Positions 8,849 through 16,803 are shown, counted from the first letter of the stretch. The stretch is 64,000 nt of DNA from Pseudomonas fluorescens HK44 (GCF_000217955.3 NZ_AFOY02000023.1:1-64000); one strand, 5' to 3'. Made by a program: numbers and translations. Notes: generated from the sequence alone by a model not told the origin.

Positions 8849-9770
8849 TGGCCCTGTTTTGATCACTGGCGGCGCCGGCTTCATTGGTTCGCACCTCGCT
8901 GACGCCTTGCTCGCCAAGGGGCATTCGGTGCGCATCCTCGACGACCTGTCCACCGGTAAACGCAGCAACCTGCCGCTGGACAATCCACGGGTCGAACTGA
9001 TCGAAGGTGACGTCGCCGATGCTGCGCTGGTGGCAACGGTGATGGTCGGCTGCAGCGCGGTGGCGCATTTGGCCGCCGTGGCGTCGGTTCAGGCGTCGGT
9101 GGATGATCCGGTGCGCACTCACCAGAGCAATTTCATCGGCACCTTGAACGTCTGCGAGGCGATGCGTCAGGCCGGCGTCAAGCGCGTGCTGTTCGCTTCA
9201 AGCGCAGCGGTCTACGGCAATAACGGTGAAGGCGAGTCGATCGACGAAGAGACCGCCAAGGCCCCGCTCACGCCGTACGCCTCGGACAAACTGGCAGGCG
9301 AGTACTACCTCGACTTCTACCGTCGTCAGCACGGTCTGGAGCCGGCGATTTTCCGGTTCTTCAACATCTTCGGCCCGCGCCAGGATCCCTCGTCGCCGTA
9401 CTCCGGGGTGATCAGTATTTTCAGCGAGCGTGCGCAGAAAGGCCTGCCGATCACCGTATTCGGTGACGGTGAACAGACCCGCGATTTTGTCTATGTCGAA
9501 GACCTGGTCGACCTGCTGGTGCAGGCCATCGAAACGCCGACGCTTGAAGTGGGTGCGGTCAATGTCGGCTGGAACCAGGCGACGACCCTCAAACAAATGC
9601 TCCAGGCGTTGGAAGAGGTGGTGGGGCAGTTGCCACCGATTACCTACGGCCCGGCGCGCTCCGGTGATATCCGCCATTCGCGGGCGAACAACCAGCGTCT
9701 GTTGCAGCGTTTCACCTTCCCCGAGCAGACGCCGATGAGCGTCGGGCTGGCGCGGTTGTTGGGGCGCTAA
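8841..9770 (+). CDS. NAD-dependent epimerase/dehydratase, UDP-glucose 4-epimerase-like
   Basis: A 309-residue extended SDR. The nucleotide-binding motif GGAGFIGSHL is at about 10-19, and the catalytic region has SSAAVYG followed by YASDKLAGEYY, giving the YxxxK pair. FFNIFGPRQDP is the typical epimerase segment. The family converts nucleotide-activated hexoses (for example UDP-glucose/galactose or N-acetyl forms). It starts inside the end of the RmlD-like gene, giving a two-gene operon. From memory it matches PA4068. The sugar specificity cannot be deduced. Confidence 0.88.
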   Translation: MADGPVLITGGAGFIGSHLADALLAKGHSVRILDDLSTGKRSNLPLDNPRVELIEGDVADAALVATVMVGCSAVAHLAAVASVQASVDDPVRTHQSNFIGTLNVCEAMRQAGVKRVLFASSAAVYGNNGEGESIDEETAKAPLTPYASDKLAGEYYLDFYRRQHGLEPAIFRFFNIFGPRQDPSSPYSGVISIFSERAQKGLPITVFGDGEQTRDFVYVEDLVDLLVQAIETPTLEVGAVNVGWNQATTLKQMLQALEEVVGQLPPITYGPARSGDIRHSRANNQRLLQRFTFPEQTPMSVGLARLLGR

Positions 9771-9804
9771 GCTTTTCGCAGTCACGAAAGCCCAGCCAAG
9801 CCCA

Positions 9805-9828
9805 TGTGGGAGCAAGCTCGCTCCCACA
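9805..9828. repeat. Short REP palindrome
   Basis: The perfect short palindrome TGTGGGAGC-AAGCTC-GCTCCCACA sits between two convergent genes (epimerase and oprG). It belongs to the TGTGGGAGCGAGC group of pseudomonad REPs, also seen at 13281 and 15449. Confidence 0.8.
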
Positions 9829-9873
9829 AGTTCTGGTATTGGCCTCAAGAGGGCCTTTCGCGTGTACTCGGGT

Positions 9874-10572
9874 TTAGAACTTGTAACCCAGGCCCACCAT
9901 GTACACGAACGGGTCCACATCCACGTTGACCCTGGCCCGAGTGCCCGGCGCCACGGCGTCGTTTTCCACGGTCACTCGGGTGTTGATGTCGATGTAGCGC
10001 ATTTGGGCGTTGAGCATGATGTTGTCGGTGATCATGTAGTCGGCACCGACCTGGAACGCCATACCCCAGGAGTTTTTCGCCTTGAAGTTGCTGAAGCCGT
10101 TGGCTTGCGCTTCATTGCTGAGCTTTTCGTCGTAGATCCAGGTGTAGTTGATGCCGGCGCCCACATACGGCTGAAATGCAGACTTGTTGTTGAGCGGGTA
10201 GTAAACCACGCTTAGAGTCGGCGGCAGGTGTTTGAGGGTGCCAAGCTTACCGTTGGCTGCGCCCAGAGAGGTGCCTTTGAGGTTCACGTCGTGCTCGAAC
10301 GGCGAGGCCGCGAGCAGCTCGATGCCGATATTGTTGGTGAGCATGTACGCGAAGTTCAGGCCCAGCTGTGTGTTGCTGTTCATGGTGGCCTTGCCACCCA
10401 GGTTGGCGCCGGCCAATGGTCCTTGATCGACCTTGACGCTGGAGCTGCTGGCTTTCGGGTTGACGGTGATCGCACCGGCGCGAACGATGATGTCACCGGC
10501 ATCGTGTGCATGGACGAGCGGGGTTGCAAGCGCGAATGCAATGAGGGAAGCGCTAAGCAATGACTTGTGCAT
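9874..10572 (-). CDS. oprG: OmpW-family outer membrane protein OprG
   Basis: A 232-residue outer membrane beta-barrel of the OmpW family. The signal peptide is MHKSLLSASLIAFALATPLVHA, with cleavage before HDAGDIIVRAG. The C-terminal residues GLGYKF end in Phe, the usual BAM signature. Conserved OmpW segments include GIELLAASPFEHDV and YVGAGINYTWIYDE. In P. aeruginosa OprG is abundant, induced under low oxygen through Anr, and takes up small hydrophobic molecules or amino acids. A candidate Anr box lies upstream (10638-10651). Confidence 0.93.
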   Translation of the reverse strand: MHKSLLSASLIAFALATPLVHAHDAGDIIVRAGAITVNPKASSSSVKVDQGPLAGANLGGKATMNSNTQLGLNFAYMLTNNIGIELLAASPFEHDVNLKGTSLGAANGKLGTLKHLPPTLSVVYYPLNNKSAFQPYVGAGINYTWIYDEKLSNEAQANGFSNFKAKNSWGMAFQVGADYMITDNIMLNAQMRYIDINTRVTVENDAVAPGTRARVNVDVDPFVYMVGLGYKF

Positions 10573-10637
10573 GGAAGCTCCAAAGGACGATTAAAAATTT
10601 CTATGTCCAATGGTACGAAGCGTCAGGAACGGCGCTT

Positions 10638-10651
10638 TTGACTCAGCTCAA
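10638..10651. promoter_or_regulatory. Candidate Anr/FNR box upstream of oprG
   Basis: TTGAC-TCAG-CTCAA matches the FNR/Anr consensus TTGAT-N4-ATCAA at 8 of 10 defined bases and is centred about 72 bases before the oprG start. Known anaerobic control of oprG in P. aeruginosa makes it plausible, but one imperfect match is weak evidence. The rest of this gap contains a lone half-REP at about 10702-10717. Confidence 0.35.
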
Positions 10652-10746
10652 TGAAACAGTGGGGGGCGAATCGGGGGGCGTCCTTTGCTACAGCGGTGTC
10701 GCCATCGCGAGCAGGCTATCTTTCAAGCGACGAACAACTAGCGGTT

Positions 10747-11280
10747 TCACTCCGGCAATTCGTACACGTAGATCTTGTCCGCATCCATCTGATACCCGGC
10801 ATCCGCCAATTCGCTGGTCGACGCTTTGACCTGCAGCGCCCCTTCAATCCAGTACGGCTGATACAGCTCGTCGAGCTTCACCCCAACCGCGCTTTTGACG
10901 TGGACGATCTGGTTCGAGGGTGGAGGCGGTACGTGGATGCATGCGCCGAAGTACGGCACCAGTAGAAAATCGGTGGTGCGACCTTCCTCGCTGACTTCCA
11001 GCGGCACGATGTAACCCGGCAAGCGGATGTTCTTGCCGTCGAGGCTCTTCACCACTGGCGCATTGGGCATGTCTTGCTTGGCCGCCGGCGCGGACTCGGC
11101 GGACAACGCGCTGCTCATCTGCGACAGGTCGTGCAGCGGTTTCATGTTCGGCACTTCTGCCGGCGCGTCTGGCGGGATCATTTGCGCCCAGGTCAGGTCT
11201 TTCGGTGCGGCCGCCCACAGGGGCAGGGCGACCAGCATCAACAGCGCAGGCAGAGCGCGGAGCATCTTCAATGTCCTCAT
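10747..11280 (-). CDS. DUF3299 secreted protein of the zinc-limitation operon
   Basis: A 177-residue protein with an N-terminal signal peptide (MLRALPALLMLVALPLWAAA). The mature part contains the DUF3299 region with LPGYIVPLEV, LVPYFGACIHVPPPP and GVKLDELYQPYWIEG. The His and Cys residues in ACIHVPPPP could bind metal; that is inference. Its first ATG overlaps the permease stop (ATGA), indicating coupling; a second ATG five codons in is the alternative. It is the last gene of the operon equivalent to PA4063-PA4066, induced by zinc starvation in P. aeruginosa. The biochemical role is unknown. Confidence 0.82.
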   Translation of the reverse strand: MRTLKMLRALPALLMLVALPLWAAAPKDLTWAQMIPPDAPAEVPNMKPLHDLSQMSSALSAESAPAAKQDMPNAPVVKSLDGKNIRLPGYIVPLEVSEEGRTTDFLLVPYFGACIHVPPPPSNQIVHVKSAVGVKLDELYQPYWIEGALQVKASTSELADAGYQMDADKIYVYELPE

Positions 11281-12542
11281 AAACGGATCGACAGGCCATC
11301 GGCCAACGATTGGCGATAAGCGCGCCAGGCCGGAACGCTGCCCATCAGCAGCGCGGCGATCAGAATGCCACCGAGCAGCGTCCATTCATACTCGCTTGGC
11401 CAGGCCAGTGGCAGGTACAAGCCGTAGGTCGATTGCACGTAGCCCTGGGCGGCGGCGATGCATACGTACAGCAGCGCCAGGCCCGCAACCACCCCGGACA
11501 GCGCCAACGCAAAGGCTTCCAGCACCAGCAACGTTGCAATGTGCCACGGCCGGGCGCCGACCGAACGCAGGATCGCCATCTCTCGGCGACGTTCGTTGAG
11601 GCTGGTAAGAATCGCCGTGAGCATGCCGATCAACCCCGTTAGCACGACGAACAGCGAGACCACGAACAGCGCTTTTTCAGCGGTGCCCATCAGGCTCCAG
11701 AGTTCCTGCAAGGCAACGCCCGGCAAGATCGCCAGCATTGGCTCGCCACGGAACTCATTGATCTCGCGTTGCACGGCGAAGGTCGAAATCTTGTTGTTGA
11801 GGCCGAGCATGAACGCGGTGATGGCTTGCGGCGTGAGGTCCATGTTGCGCGCCTGATCGGCGCTGATACGACCGCTGCCCTGAGCCGGCACACCGTTGTG
11901 CCAATCGATGTGAATCGCCTCCATACCGCCGAGGCTGATGTGCAGCGTGCGGTCGACCGGGGTGCCGGTGCGTTTGAGGATGCCGACCACAGTGAACGGT
12001 TTGTCGTCATGCTTGACCAGGCTGATTACCGCCACGCCGTGAGCCAGCACCAGCTTGTCGCCGAGTTTGTAATGCAACGCATCGGCCACTTCGGCACCCA
12101 GCACCACTTCGAATGGATCCGTGGCAAACGCCCGGCCGCTGGCCAGTTGCAGGTTTTGTTGATGGCCGTACTGGTAATGCTGGAAGTAGGCATCGGTGGT
12201 GCCCATCACTCGATAACCGCGATGGGAGTCACCGAGGGAAATCGGGATCGCCCATTTCACTTTCGGGTTGTTGGCGAAGTGCTCGAAGCTGTCCCAACGG
12301 ATGTTGTTGGTGGCGTTGCCAATGCGAAACACCGAGTACAGCAACAGGTTCACCGAGCCTGAGCGCGCGCCGACAATCAGGTCGGTGCCGCTGATGGTGC
12401 TGGCGAAACTGCTCTTGGCTTCGGTGCGTACCCGTTCCACCGCCAACAGCAGGCAGACCGACAGGGCGATGGCGAACGCGGTGAGGATCGCGGTGAAACG
12501 GCGGTTAGCCAGGCTGGCCATGGCTAGACGAAACAAATACAT
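11277..12542 (-). CDS. FtsX/MacB-type ABC transporter permease
   Basis: A 421-residue inner-membrane permease with one N-terminal transmembrane helix, a large periplasmic MacB-like core domain (about residues 45-285) and three C-terminal helices (near 300-330, 345-380 and 390-412). The start MYLFRLAMASLANRRF lies one base from the stop of the ATPase gene, and the stop overlaps the DUF3299 start. The pair resembles LolCDE/MacB-type mechanotransmission ABC systems rather than importers. In P. aeruginosa the equivalent (PA4065) is in the zinc-starvation operon. Cargo is unknown; trafficking of a zinc-related envelope protein is one possibility. Confidence 0.88.
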   Translation of the reverse strand: MYLFRLAMASLANRRFTAILTAFAIALSVCLLLAVERVRTEAKSSFASTISGTDLIVGARSGSVNLLLYSVFRIGNATNNIRWDSFEHFANNPKVKWAIPISLGDSHRGYRVMGTTDAYFQHYQYGHQQNLQLASGRAFATDPFEVVLGAEVADALHYKLGDKLVLAHGVAVISLVKHDDKPFTVVGILKRTGTPVDRTLHISLGGMEAIHIDWHNGVPAQGSGRISADQARNMDLTPQAITAFMLGLNNKISTFAVQREINEFRGEPMLAILPGVALQELWSLMGTAEKALFVVSLFVVLTGLIGMLTAILTSLNERRREMAILRSVGARPWHIATLLVLEAFALALSGVVAGLALLYVCIAAAQGYVQSTYGLYLPLAWPSEYEWTLLGGILIAALLMGSVPAWRAYRQSLADGLSIRL

Positions 12543-12543
12543 T

Positions 12544-13254
12544 TCAGACCTCGAGCGGCGTGGCGGCGCGATTGAGTTCGGCCAGCGACAGGTGACGATC
12601 GAACAGCGGCGCCAGACTCTGGTCGTGGCTGACGAACAGCAGGCTGGAGCCGGCTTCGCGGCACTCGGCGAACAGCAAACGGATAAATGCCTCACGGGCG
12701 TCGTAATCCAGCGCCGAGGTCGGCTCGTCGGCGATCACCAGTTCCGGCTGGCCGATCAGCGCCCGTGCAGCGGCGACCCGCTGTTGTTGGCCGATGGACA
12801 GTGAATCGGCACGGCGGCCGAGCATGTTTTCATCCTTGAGCCCCAGGTGCGCGAGTAGTGTCGCCGCCGCCTGATCAATGCTGCCGTGGCGCTGAATCGC
12901 GCGGCTGGCGCGTAGTTTGGAGAAGTGACACGGCAGCTCGACGTTCTCGCGCACCGAGAGAAACGGCAGCAGGTTGAACTGCTGGAAGATGTAGCCCGTG
13001 TGGTCGACCCGAAAGTGATCGCGGGCGCCGGCCGACAACTCGGTCAGCTCCTGGCCAAGCAGGCGAATGCTCCCGCGATTGGGTTTCTGCACGCCACCGA
13101 GCAGGCCGAGCAGGGTGGTCTTGCCACTGCCGCTGGGGCCTTTGAGAAACAGCGTTTCACCGGGCTCCAGGCGAAACGCCGGGATATCCAGTAAAGGCGG
13201 GTGACCGGGCCAGTTGAAGCCCAGGTCTGACAGTTCGATAAGTGCTTGGGTCAT
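12544..13254 (-). CDS. LolD/MacB-type ABC transporter ATPase
   Basis: A 236-residue ABC ATPase. Walker A is GPSGSGKTT, the signature is LSIGQQQRVAAARAL (an SxGQQ variant typical of the LolD/MacB class), and Walker B is LVIADEPTSALD, followed by the switch His in FVSHD. I take the start at MTQALIELSDLG; an upstream in-frame start at 13281 would add nine residues overlapping a REP element. It is followed directly by the FtsX-type permease. Equivalent to PA4064. Confidence 0.9.
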   Translation of the reverse strand: MTQALIELSDLGFNWPGHPPLLDIPAFRLEPGETLFLKGPSGSGKTTLLGLLGGVQKPNRGSIRLLGQELTELSAGARDHFRVDHTGYIFQQFNLLPFLSVRENVELPCHFSKLRASRAIQRHGSIDQAAATLLAHLGLKDENMLGRRADSLSIGQQQRVAAARALIGQPELVIADEPTSALDYDAREAFIRLLFAECREAGSSLLFVSHDQSLAPLFDRHLSLAELNRAATPLEV

Positions 13255-13280
13255 AGCGCCGATTTCATGAGTGTTGATCA

Positions 13281-13373
13281 CCTGTGGGAGCGAGCCTGCT
13301 CGCGATAGCGGTCTTACAGTCGCATCAATGTTGAGTGCGCAGGACTCATCGCGAGCAGGCTCGCTCCCACAGG
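13281..13373. repeat. REP palindrome inside the zinc operon
   Basis: Perfect 26-bp inverted arms at 13281-13306 and 13348-13373 (containing GTGGGAGCGAGCCTGCTCGC) lie between the DUF2796 gene and the ATPase gene of one operon. A transcript through here would carry a strong stem-loop that could set different levels for the two halves of the operon. Confidence 0.88.
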
Positions 13374-13389
13374 GGGGATGTGCGGTGGA

Positions 13390-14001
13390 TCAGAATTTCA
13401 GGGCAGCAGCTTTGGAGGTCACTTCAACCCCTTGCTGGCCGCTTGGGCTGATGAGTTGTACCTGAATTTTCTGAGTCGCGGGGAAGGTCGTGAACACCTG
13501 CGACAAATCCAGGGTCTTCAGCGCGCCAGGGGCGGCGCAGGTGAATTGGTAGTGCGCGTGGATTTCGCTGTGGTCGTGGTGATGCTCTTCGGCGGCCAGG
13601 CCTTTACCGTCGGTCGCGTGGTCGTCATCGTCGTCATGATCATCGGCATCCGGTTTGTCACCGAACAGCGGGCTGTTCAGTTCTTGTTGGCTGACCACGC
13701 AGTTGGCCGCTTTTGGCAGGCTGAACAGCACCAGCGGTTTCTCCAGTTGCGCACGGGCGGCGGCAACGTTGGCCTTGTCTGCATCGCTGCTGGCAACGTG
13801 TTCAAAGCCCACCAGGTTCATCGCCGGGCTTTCCAGCTCCAGTTCCAGCGTCTGACCATCGAGTGCCGCGTTCAGACGCCCGACGCCATGTTCGTGGGCG
13901 CCCAGGCTCCCGTGTTCATGCTCGTGATCATGAACTTCAGCGGCTTGAGCGATAGCCAGCGGCAACAGAGCAAACGGCAAAGCGAGTAACAGACGGCGCA
14001 T
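13390..14001 (-). CDS. DUF2796 zinc-binding periplasmic protein, ZrgA-like
   Basis: A 203-residue periplasmic protein. The signal peptide MRRLLLALPFALLPLAIAQA is followed by a His-rich stretch HDHEHEHGSLGAHEHGVG and a second acidic/His cluster (DADDHDDDDDHATD, then EEHHHDH near 130-150). Such clusters bind zinc, and DUF2796/ZrgA proteins are auxiliary zinc-capture factors. The gene opens the operon that continues with the ATPase, permease and DUF3299 genes. The order equals PA4063-PA4066, strongly induced by zinc depletion in P. aeruginosa. A Zur-like site lies 38-50 bases upstream. Confidence 0.88.
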   Translation of the reverse strand: MRRLLLALPFALLPLAIAQAAEVHDHEHEHGSLGAHEHGVGRLNAALDGQTLELELESPAMNLVGFEHVASSDADKANVAAARAQLEKPLVLFSLPKAANCVVSQQELNSPLFGDKPDADDHDDDDDHATDGKGLAAEEHHHDHSEIHAHYQFTCAAPGALKTLDLSQVFTTFPATQKIQVQLISPSGQQGVEVTSKAAALKF

Positions 14002-14038
14002 GGAATCTCTCCGGGAAGGAAGATGAAAGCTTTGTTAT

Positions 14039-14051
14039 GTAATCTTATAAC
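14039..14051. promoter_or_regulatory. Zur-like operator
   Basis: GTAATC-T-TATAAC matches the gammaproteobacterial Zur pattern GTTATA-N-TATAAC at 10 of 12 positions. The wider context also gives the dyad TTGTTAT ... ATAACAA (14032-14038 and 14047-14053). It lies 38-50 bases upstream of the DUF2796 start and about 85 bases from the divergent gene at 14135. The neighbouring operon is zinc-regulated in relatives, which supports the call. Confidence 0.55.
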
Positions 14052-14134
14052 AAGAGTGGCGAGAGTTTGACTGTCTGCTTGGCGTTGCGCAAGACGCGTG
14101 GGAGCATGTTCGTCATAAATCTGAGGAAACCCCA

Positions 14135-14494
14135 ATGTTGCGCATTCGTGGAAGCATCGGCGATTGGCCGGTGGATTTGACCCTGGAACTGGACGATGGG
14201 GATTGGGCGCGGCTTGGCGCGCAGTTGCAGGTAAGCACATCAGAAAGCGCTGCGGTGGTGGCCGATCCGGTGGTCAAACCGGTCAATCAGGATGAGCTGC
14301 TGTGGCAGCTTGCCAAGGATCTATTGCGTAAATCCGGGCAACTGACGGGGCCGGAGCTGCTGGAGCAACTGGAGGGTTTGACCGGCAACACCGTCGCCGG
14401 TAAACGTCTGCTGGTGCGCTTGCGCCATAGCCCGGAGGTCAAGGTAGTGAGCGGCGGGGATACGCCGCTCTATAGCTGGATCGAGCAGGCCTAG
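14135..14494 (+). CDS. Conserved hypothetical protein
   Basis: A 119-residue soluble protein I do not recognise by family. The N-terminal half is acidic and beta-rich (MLRIRGSIGDWPVDLTLELD), with a helical C-terminal half ending in GKRLLVRLRHSPEVKVV and SGGDTPLYSWIEQA. No signal peptide or membrane helix is seen. A tgagga ribosome site precedes the ATG. By position it probably equals PA4062. Its stop lies in the same CTAG as the stop of the convergent thioredoxin gene. It shares the intergenic region carrying the Zur-like site, so zinc control is possible but unproven. Confidence 0.75.
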   Translation: MLRIRGSIGDWPVDLTLELDDGDWARLGAQLQVSTSESAAVVADPVVKPVNQDELLWQLAKDLLRKSGQLTGPELLEQLEGLTGNTVAGKRLLVRLRHSPEVKVVSGGDTPLYSWIEQA

Positions 14495-15363
14495 TAGAGT
14501 GCTGCAAACAGCTTGCGGCGGTAAACGGTCACCAGTGGGTGATCGTTGCCCAGCAGTTCGAACACTTGCAGCAGGGTCTTGTGCGGCAACCCTTCGCTGT
14601 AACTGCGATTGCGGATGAACAGCTTGAGCAGGGAGTCCAGCGCCGGCTCGTACTGCTGGCGGGCCAGTTGCTGGATCGCCAGTTGGTAGACGGCTTCATC
14701 GTCCTGCGGGTTTTGCGCCAGGCGGGACTTCAGATCGGCGACATCCGGCAAGTCAGCGGCCTGGCCGAGAAACTTGATTTGCGCCTTGGCGCCGGCCAGT
14801 GCCGCTTTGTGTTCATCGCTTTTCACCGTGTCGAGCACGGCCTGGGCTTCACCCAGTTCGCCGCGTTCGGTCAGGCAACGCGCGTAGAGGATCAGCGCGC
14901 GGGCGTTGGTATTGTCCTCACTGAGCAGCACTTTCAGCGTGGCTTCGGCATCCGCGAAACGACCTTCGTCGAACAGCGCCTGAGCCTGTTCGATCGGGTC
15001 GGCAGCGGCCGGCGGTGGCATTTGCACGTGTGGCTCAAGCAGTGCGCGAACCGCGGACTCGGGCTGCGCGCCGGCAAAGCCGTCCACCGGCTGACCGTCT
15101 TTGAACAGCACCACGGTCGGCAGGCTGCGAATACCGAAGCGCGAAACGATGTCCGGCTCGACGTCGCAGTTGACCTTGGCCAGCAGCAACTCGCCCTGAT
15201 AGCTCTCGGCGATGGTTTGCATCATCGGCATCAGCGCCTTGCATGGCGCACACCATTCAGCCCAGAAATCCACCAGCACCGGCTTGTGGAACGAGTTCTC
15301 GATCACCGACTGGTCGAAATCGGCGGTAGTGGCGTCGAAGATATACGGCGTGTCTTGACTCAT
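14491..15363 (-). CDS. ybbN: Thioredoxin-like co-chaperone YbbN/CnoX
   Basis: A 290-residue protein with an N-terminal thioredoxin domain (about 1-110) and a C-terminal TPR region with repeated AQALFDEGRFADAEATL-type helices. The active-site motif is WAEWCAPCKALMP, a canonical CxxC (WCAPC), unlike E. coli CnoX with SxxC. YbbN/CnoX links chlorine or oxidative stress holdase activity with DnaK and GroEL. The start at MSQDTPYIFDATTADFD is chosen over the longer frame, which runs into a REP region. It probably equals PA4061. Confidence 0.92.
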   Translation of the reverse strand: MSQDTPYIFDATTADFDQSVIENSFHKPVLVDFWAEWCAPCKALMPMMQTIAESYQGELLLAKVNCDVEPDIVSRFGIRSLPTVVLFKDGQPVDGFAGAQPESAVRALLEPHVQMPPPAAADPIEQAQALFDEGRFADAEATLKVLLSEDNTNARALILYARCLTERGELGEAQAVLDTVKSDEHKAALAGAKAQIKFLGQAADLPDVADLKSRLAQNPQDDEAVYQLAIQQLARQQYEPALDSLLKLFIRNRSYSEGLPHKTLLQVFELLGNDHPLVTVYRRKLFAALY

Positions 15364-15448
15364 GAGGCATCTCGAAGAAACGTGAATGGGGGAACTATAA
15401 GGCTTGGCGGGGGGCGGCAGTAAGTCCTCAGGTGTCTGATAAACCGTC

Positions 15449-15552
15449 ATCGCGAGCAGGCTCGCTCCCACAGGGATCAATGCCTGCCACAAAATCTGTG
15501 TGCGATACAAAAAACACTGTGGGAGCGAGCTTGCTCCGGGCGGCGTTCCGAC
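15449..15552. repeat. REP pair with attached GCGGCGTTCCGAC element
   Basis: Arms ATCGCGAGCAGGCTCGCTCC at 15449 and its partner near 15518-15538 (CTGTGGGAGCGAGCTTGCTCC) flank 43 bases. The right arm runs straight into GCGGCGTTCCGAC, a 13-mer that recurs (reverse-complemented) at two other REP sites in this window. Confidence 0.75.
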
Positions 15553-15560
15553 GATGCTTT

Positions 15561-16217
15561 TCAGTCGCGTCGCGCGTGGTACAGGCTCACATGCCGAAAT
15601 TCTTCCGGTTCTGCCAGATCCGGCAATGTCATCGCCTCAAGCATTTCCAGCCGCTGATACAACGGATGACGGAAATCGCGAACCCGCGAATCCGCCACCA
15701 ACGCCTCGCGGCCACGGCTGAGAAACTCATCGAGCAACGGCAGGTTGGCCCGGTCGTACAACACGTCGGCCACCAGAATCAGATCAAAACGATCGGCCTC
15801 GGCAAAAAAGTCTGTCGAGTAGCTGAGCGTGACGTCATTGAGTTCGGCATTTGCCCGGCAGGCGGCAATCGCCAGTGGATCAAGGTCGCAGGCCACCACT
15901 TCCAGCGCGCCGGCCTTGACTGCCGCAATGCCCGCGACACCGGAGCCAGCGCCGAAATCCAGCACGCGCTTGCCGGCAACCCACTGCGGATGCTCCGCCA
16001 GATAACGGGCCATCGCCAGGCCGCTGGCCCAGCAAAAACTCCAGTACGGCGGCTCGTGGAGAATGCGCCGGGTTTCTTCCGGGCTGAAGGCGCGGTCCAT
16101 GTTGTCGCCGTCGATCAGCCAGAGTTTCAGCGAGGTCTCAGGCAACGGACACGGGACAAGCTGTGCATCGCCGAGCAGTTCAGTTAATGCCAGTCGCAGG
16201 TCGAGCGGTGCATTCAT
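15561..16217 (-). CDS. Class I SAM-dependent protein lysine methyltransferase-like
   Basis: A 218-residue seven-beta-strand methyltransferase. Motif I is VLDFGAGSGVAGIAA at about 85-99, with the acidic residue of motif II in EVVACDLDPLA and motif post-I near LILVADVLYD. The overall arrangement, including PPYWSFCWASGLAMARYL, resembles the ETF-beta lysine methyltransferase/METTL20 group (methylation near FAD/ETF sites). The true substrate is unproven. Its ATG overlaps the stop of the upstream lipoprotein gene (ATGA), so the two form an operon. Confidence 0.8.
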   Translation of the reverse strand: MNAPLDLRLALTELLGDAQLVPCPLPETSLKLWLIDGDNMDRAFSPEETRRILHEPPYWSFCWASGLAMARYLAEHPQWVAGKRVLDFGAGSGVAGIAAVKAGALEVVACDLDPLAIAACRANAELNDVTLSYSTDFFAEADRFDLILVADVLYDRANLPLLDEFLSRGREALVADSRVRDFRHPLYQRLEMLEAMTLPDLAEPEEFRHVSLYHARRD

Positions 16218-16675
16218 GGCGCTTTGAGGAACTGCAACTGGCCCAGGGCCTGGGTGGTCGGCTCAAAGATGCGTTGCGCCGGCAGGTGCAGAATCAATTG
16301 TCCGGATTGGGTGGCGCGCCCGCGCAATTCGACGCGTGCACCGACCGGGAAGGCATCCGGATTGAATCGCAGATGGAACGGCAGAGCCTTGTTGTTGCCG
16401 ATCAGGTTGGCGCTGGCGAGCAATTGCTGTGGCCGGGAGCGTTCGTCGATCACCAGCAGCGCCAGTTCAACCTCGGCGCCGGCCGGCACGCCCTGCAAGG
16501 TGCCGCTCAATTCCCGTTGATACGCGGGTAGCGGTCCGAGGTCGGCCGAGGCCTGGGCTTTCTTCTGGGCCATCTGCGGCGCAGGGCCTGGGGTTGGTGC
16601 CGCCGGTTTGGGTGCGCTGCTACACGCGACCAACAGGCCGATGAGACTGAGTAAAACAAGCGGCCTTAGCGGCAT
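16214..16675 (-). CDS. YbaY-family lipoprotein
   Basis: A 153-residue lipoprotein. The signal MPLRPLVLLSLIGLLVAC ends in the lipobox LVAC, followed by SSAPKP and a Pro/Ala-rich linker. The C-terminal half (about 50-145) has the YbaY beta-sandwich segments LSGTLQGVPAGAEVELALLV and PFHLRFNPDAFPVGARVELRG. GGAG precedes this ATG; a longer in-frame start nine codons upstream would spoil the signal peptide. The function of YbaY lipoproteins is not established. It is coupled to the methyltransferase downstream and divergent from nrdR across a 128-base gap. Confidence 0.85.
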   Translation of the reverse strand: MPLRPLVLLSLIGLLVACSSAPKPAAPTPGPAPQMAQKKAQASADLGPLPAYQRELSGTLQGVPAGAEVELALLVIDERSRPQQLLASANLIGNNKALPFHLRFNPDAFPVGARVELRGRATQSGQLILHLPAQRIFEPTTQALGQLQFLKAP

Positions 16676-16803
16676 TTGCGGCTCCAGCAAAGTGAAATCC
16701 ATCGATCAGACAATATAGCTCGTCTGTATACCGCAAACCCTATGGCTTGTCTTGCCAGTGGGATGCGCTACCATGGCCCTCCCTTTTTTTGTTGCCTGCC
16801 ACC

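Noticed and set aside
9846-9865. GGCCTCAAGAGGGCC as a terminator of oprG
   Set aside because: Only four base pairs are well formed and no T-tract follows, so support is too weak to list as a terminator.
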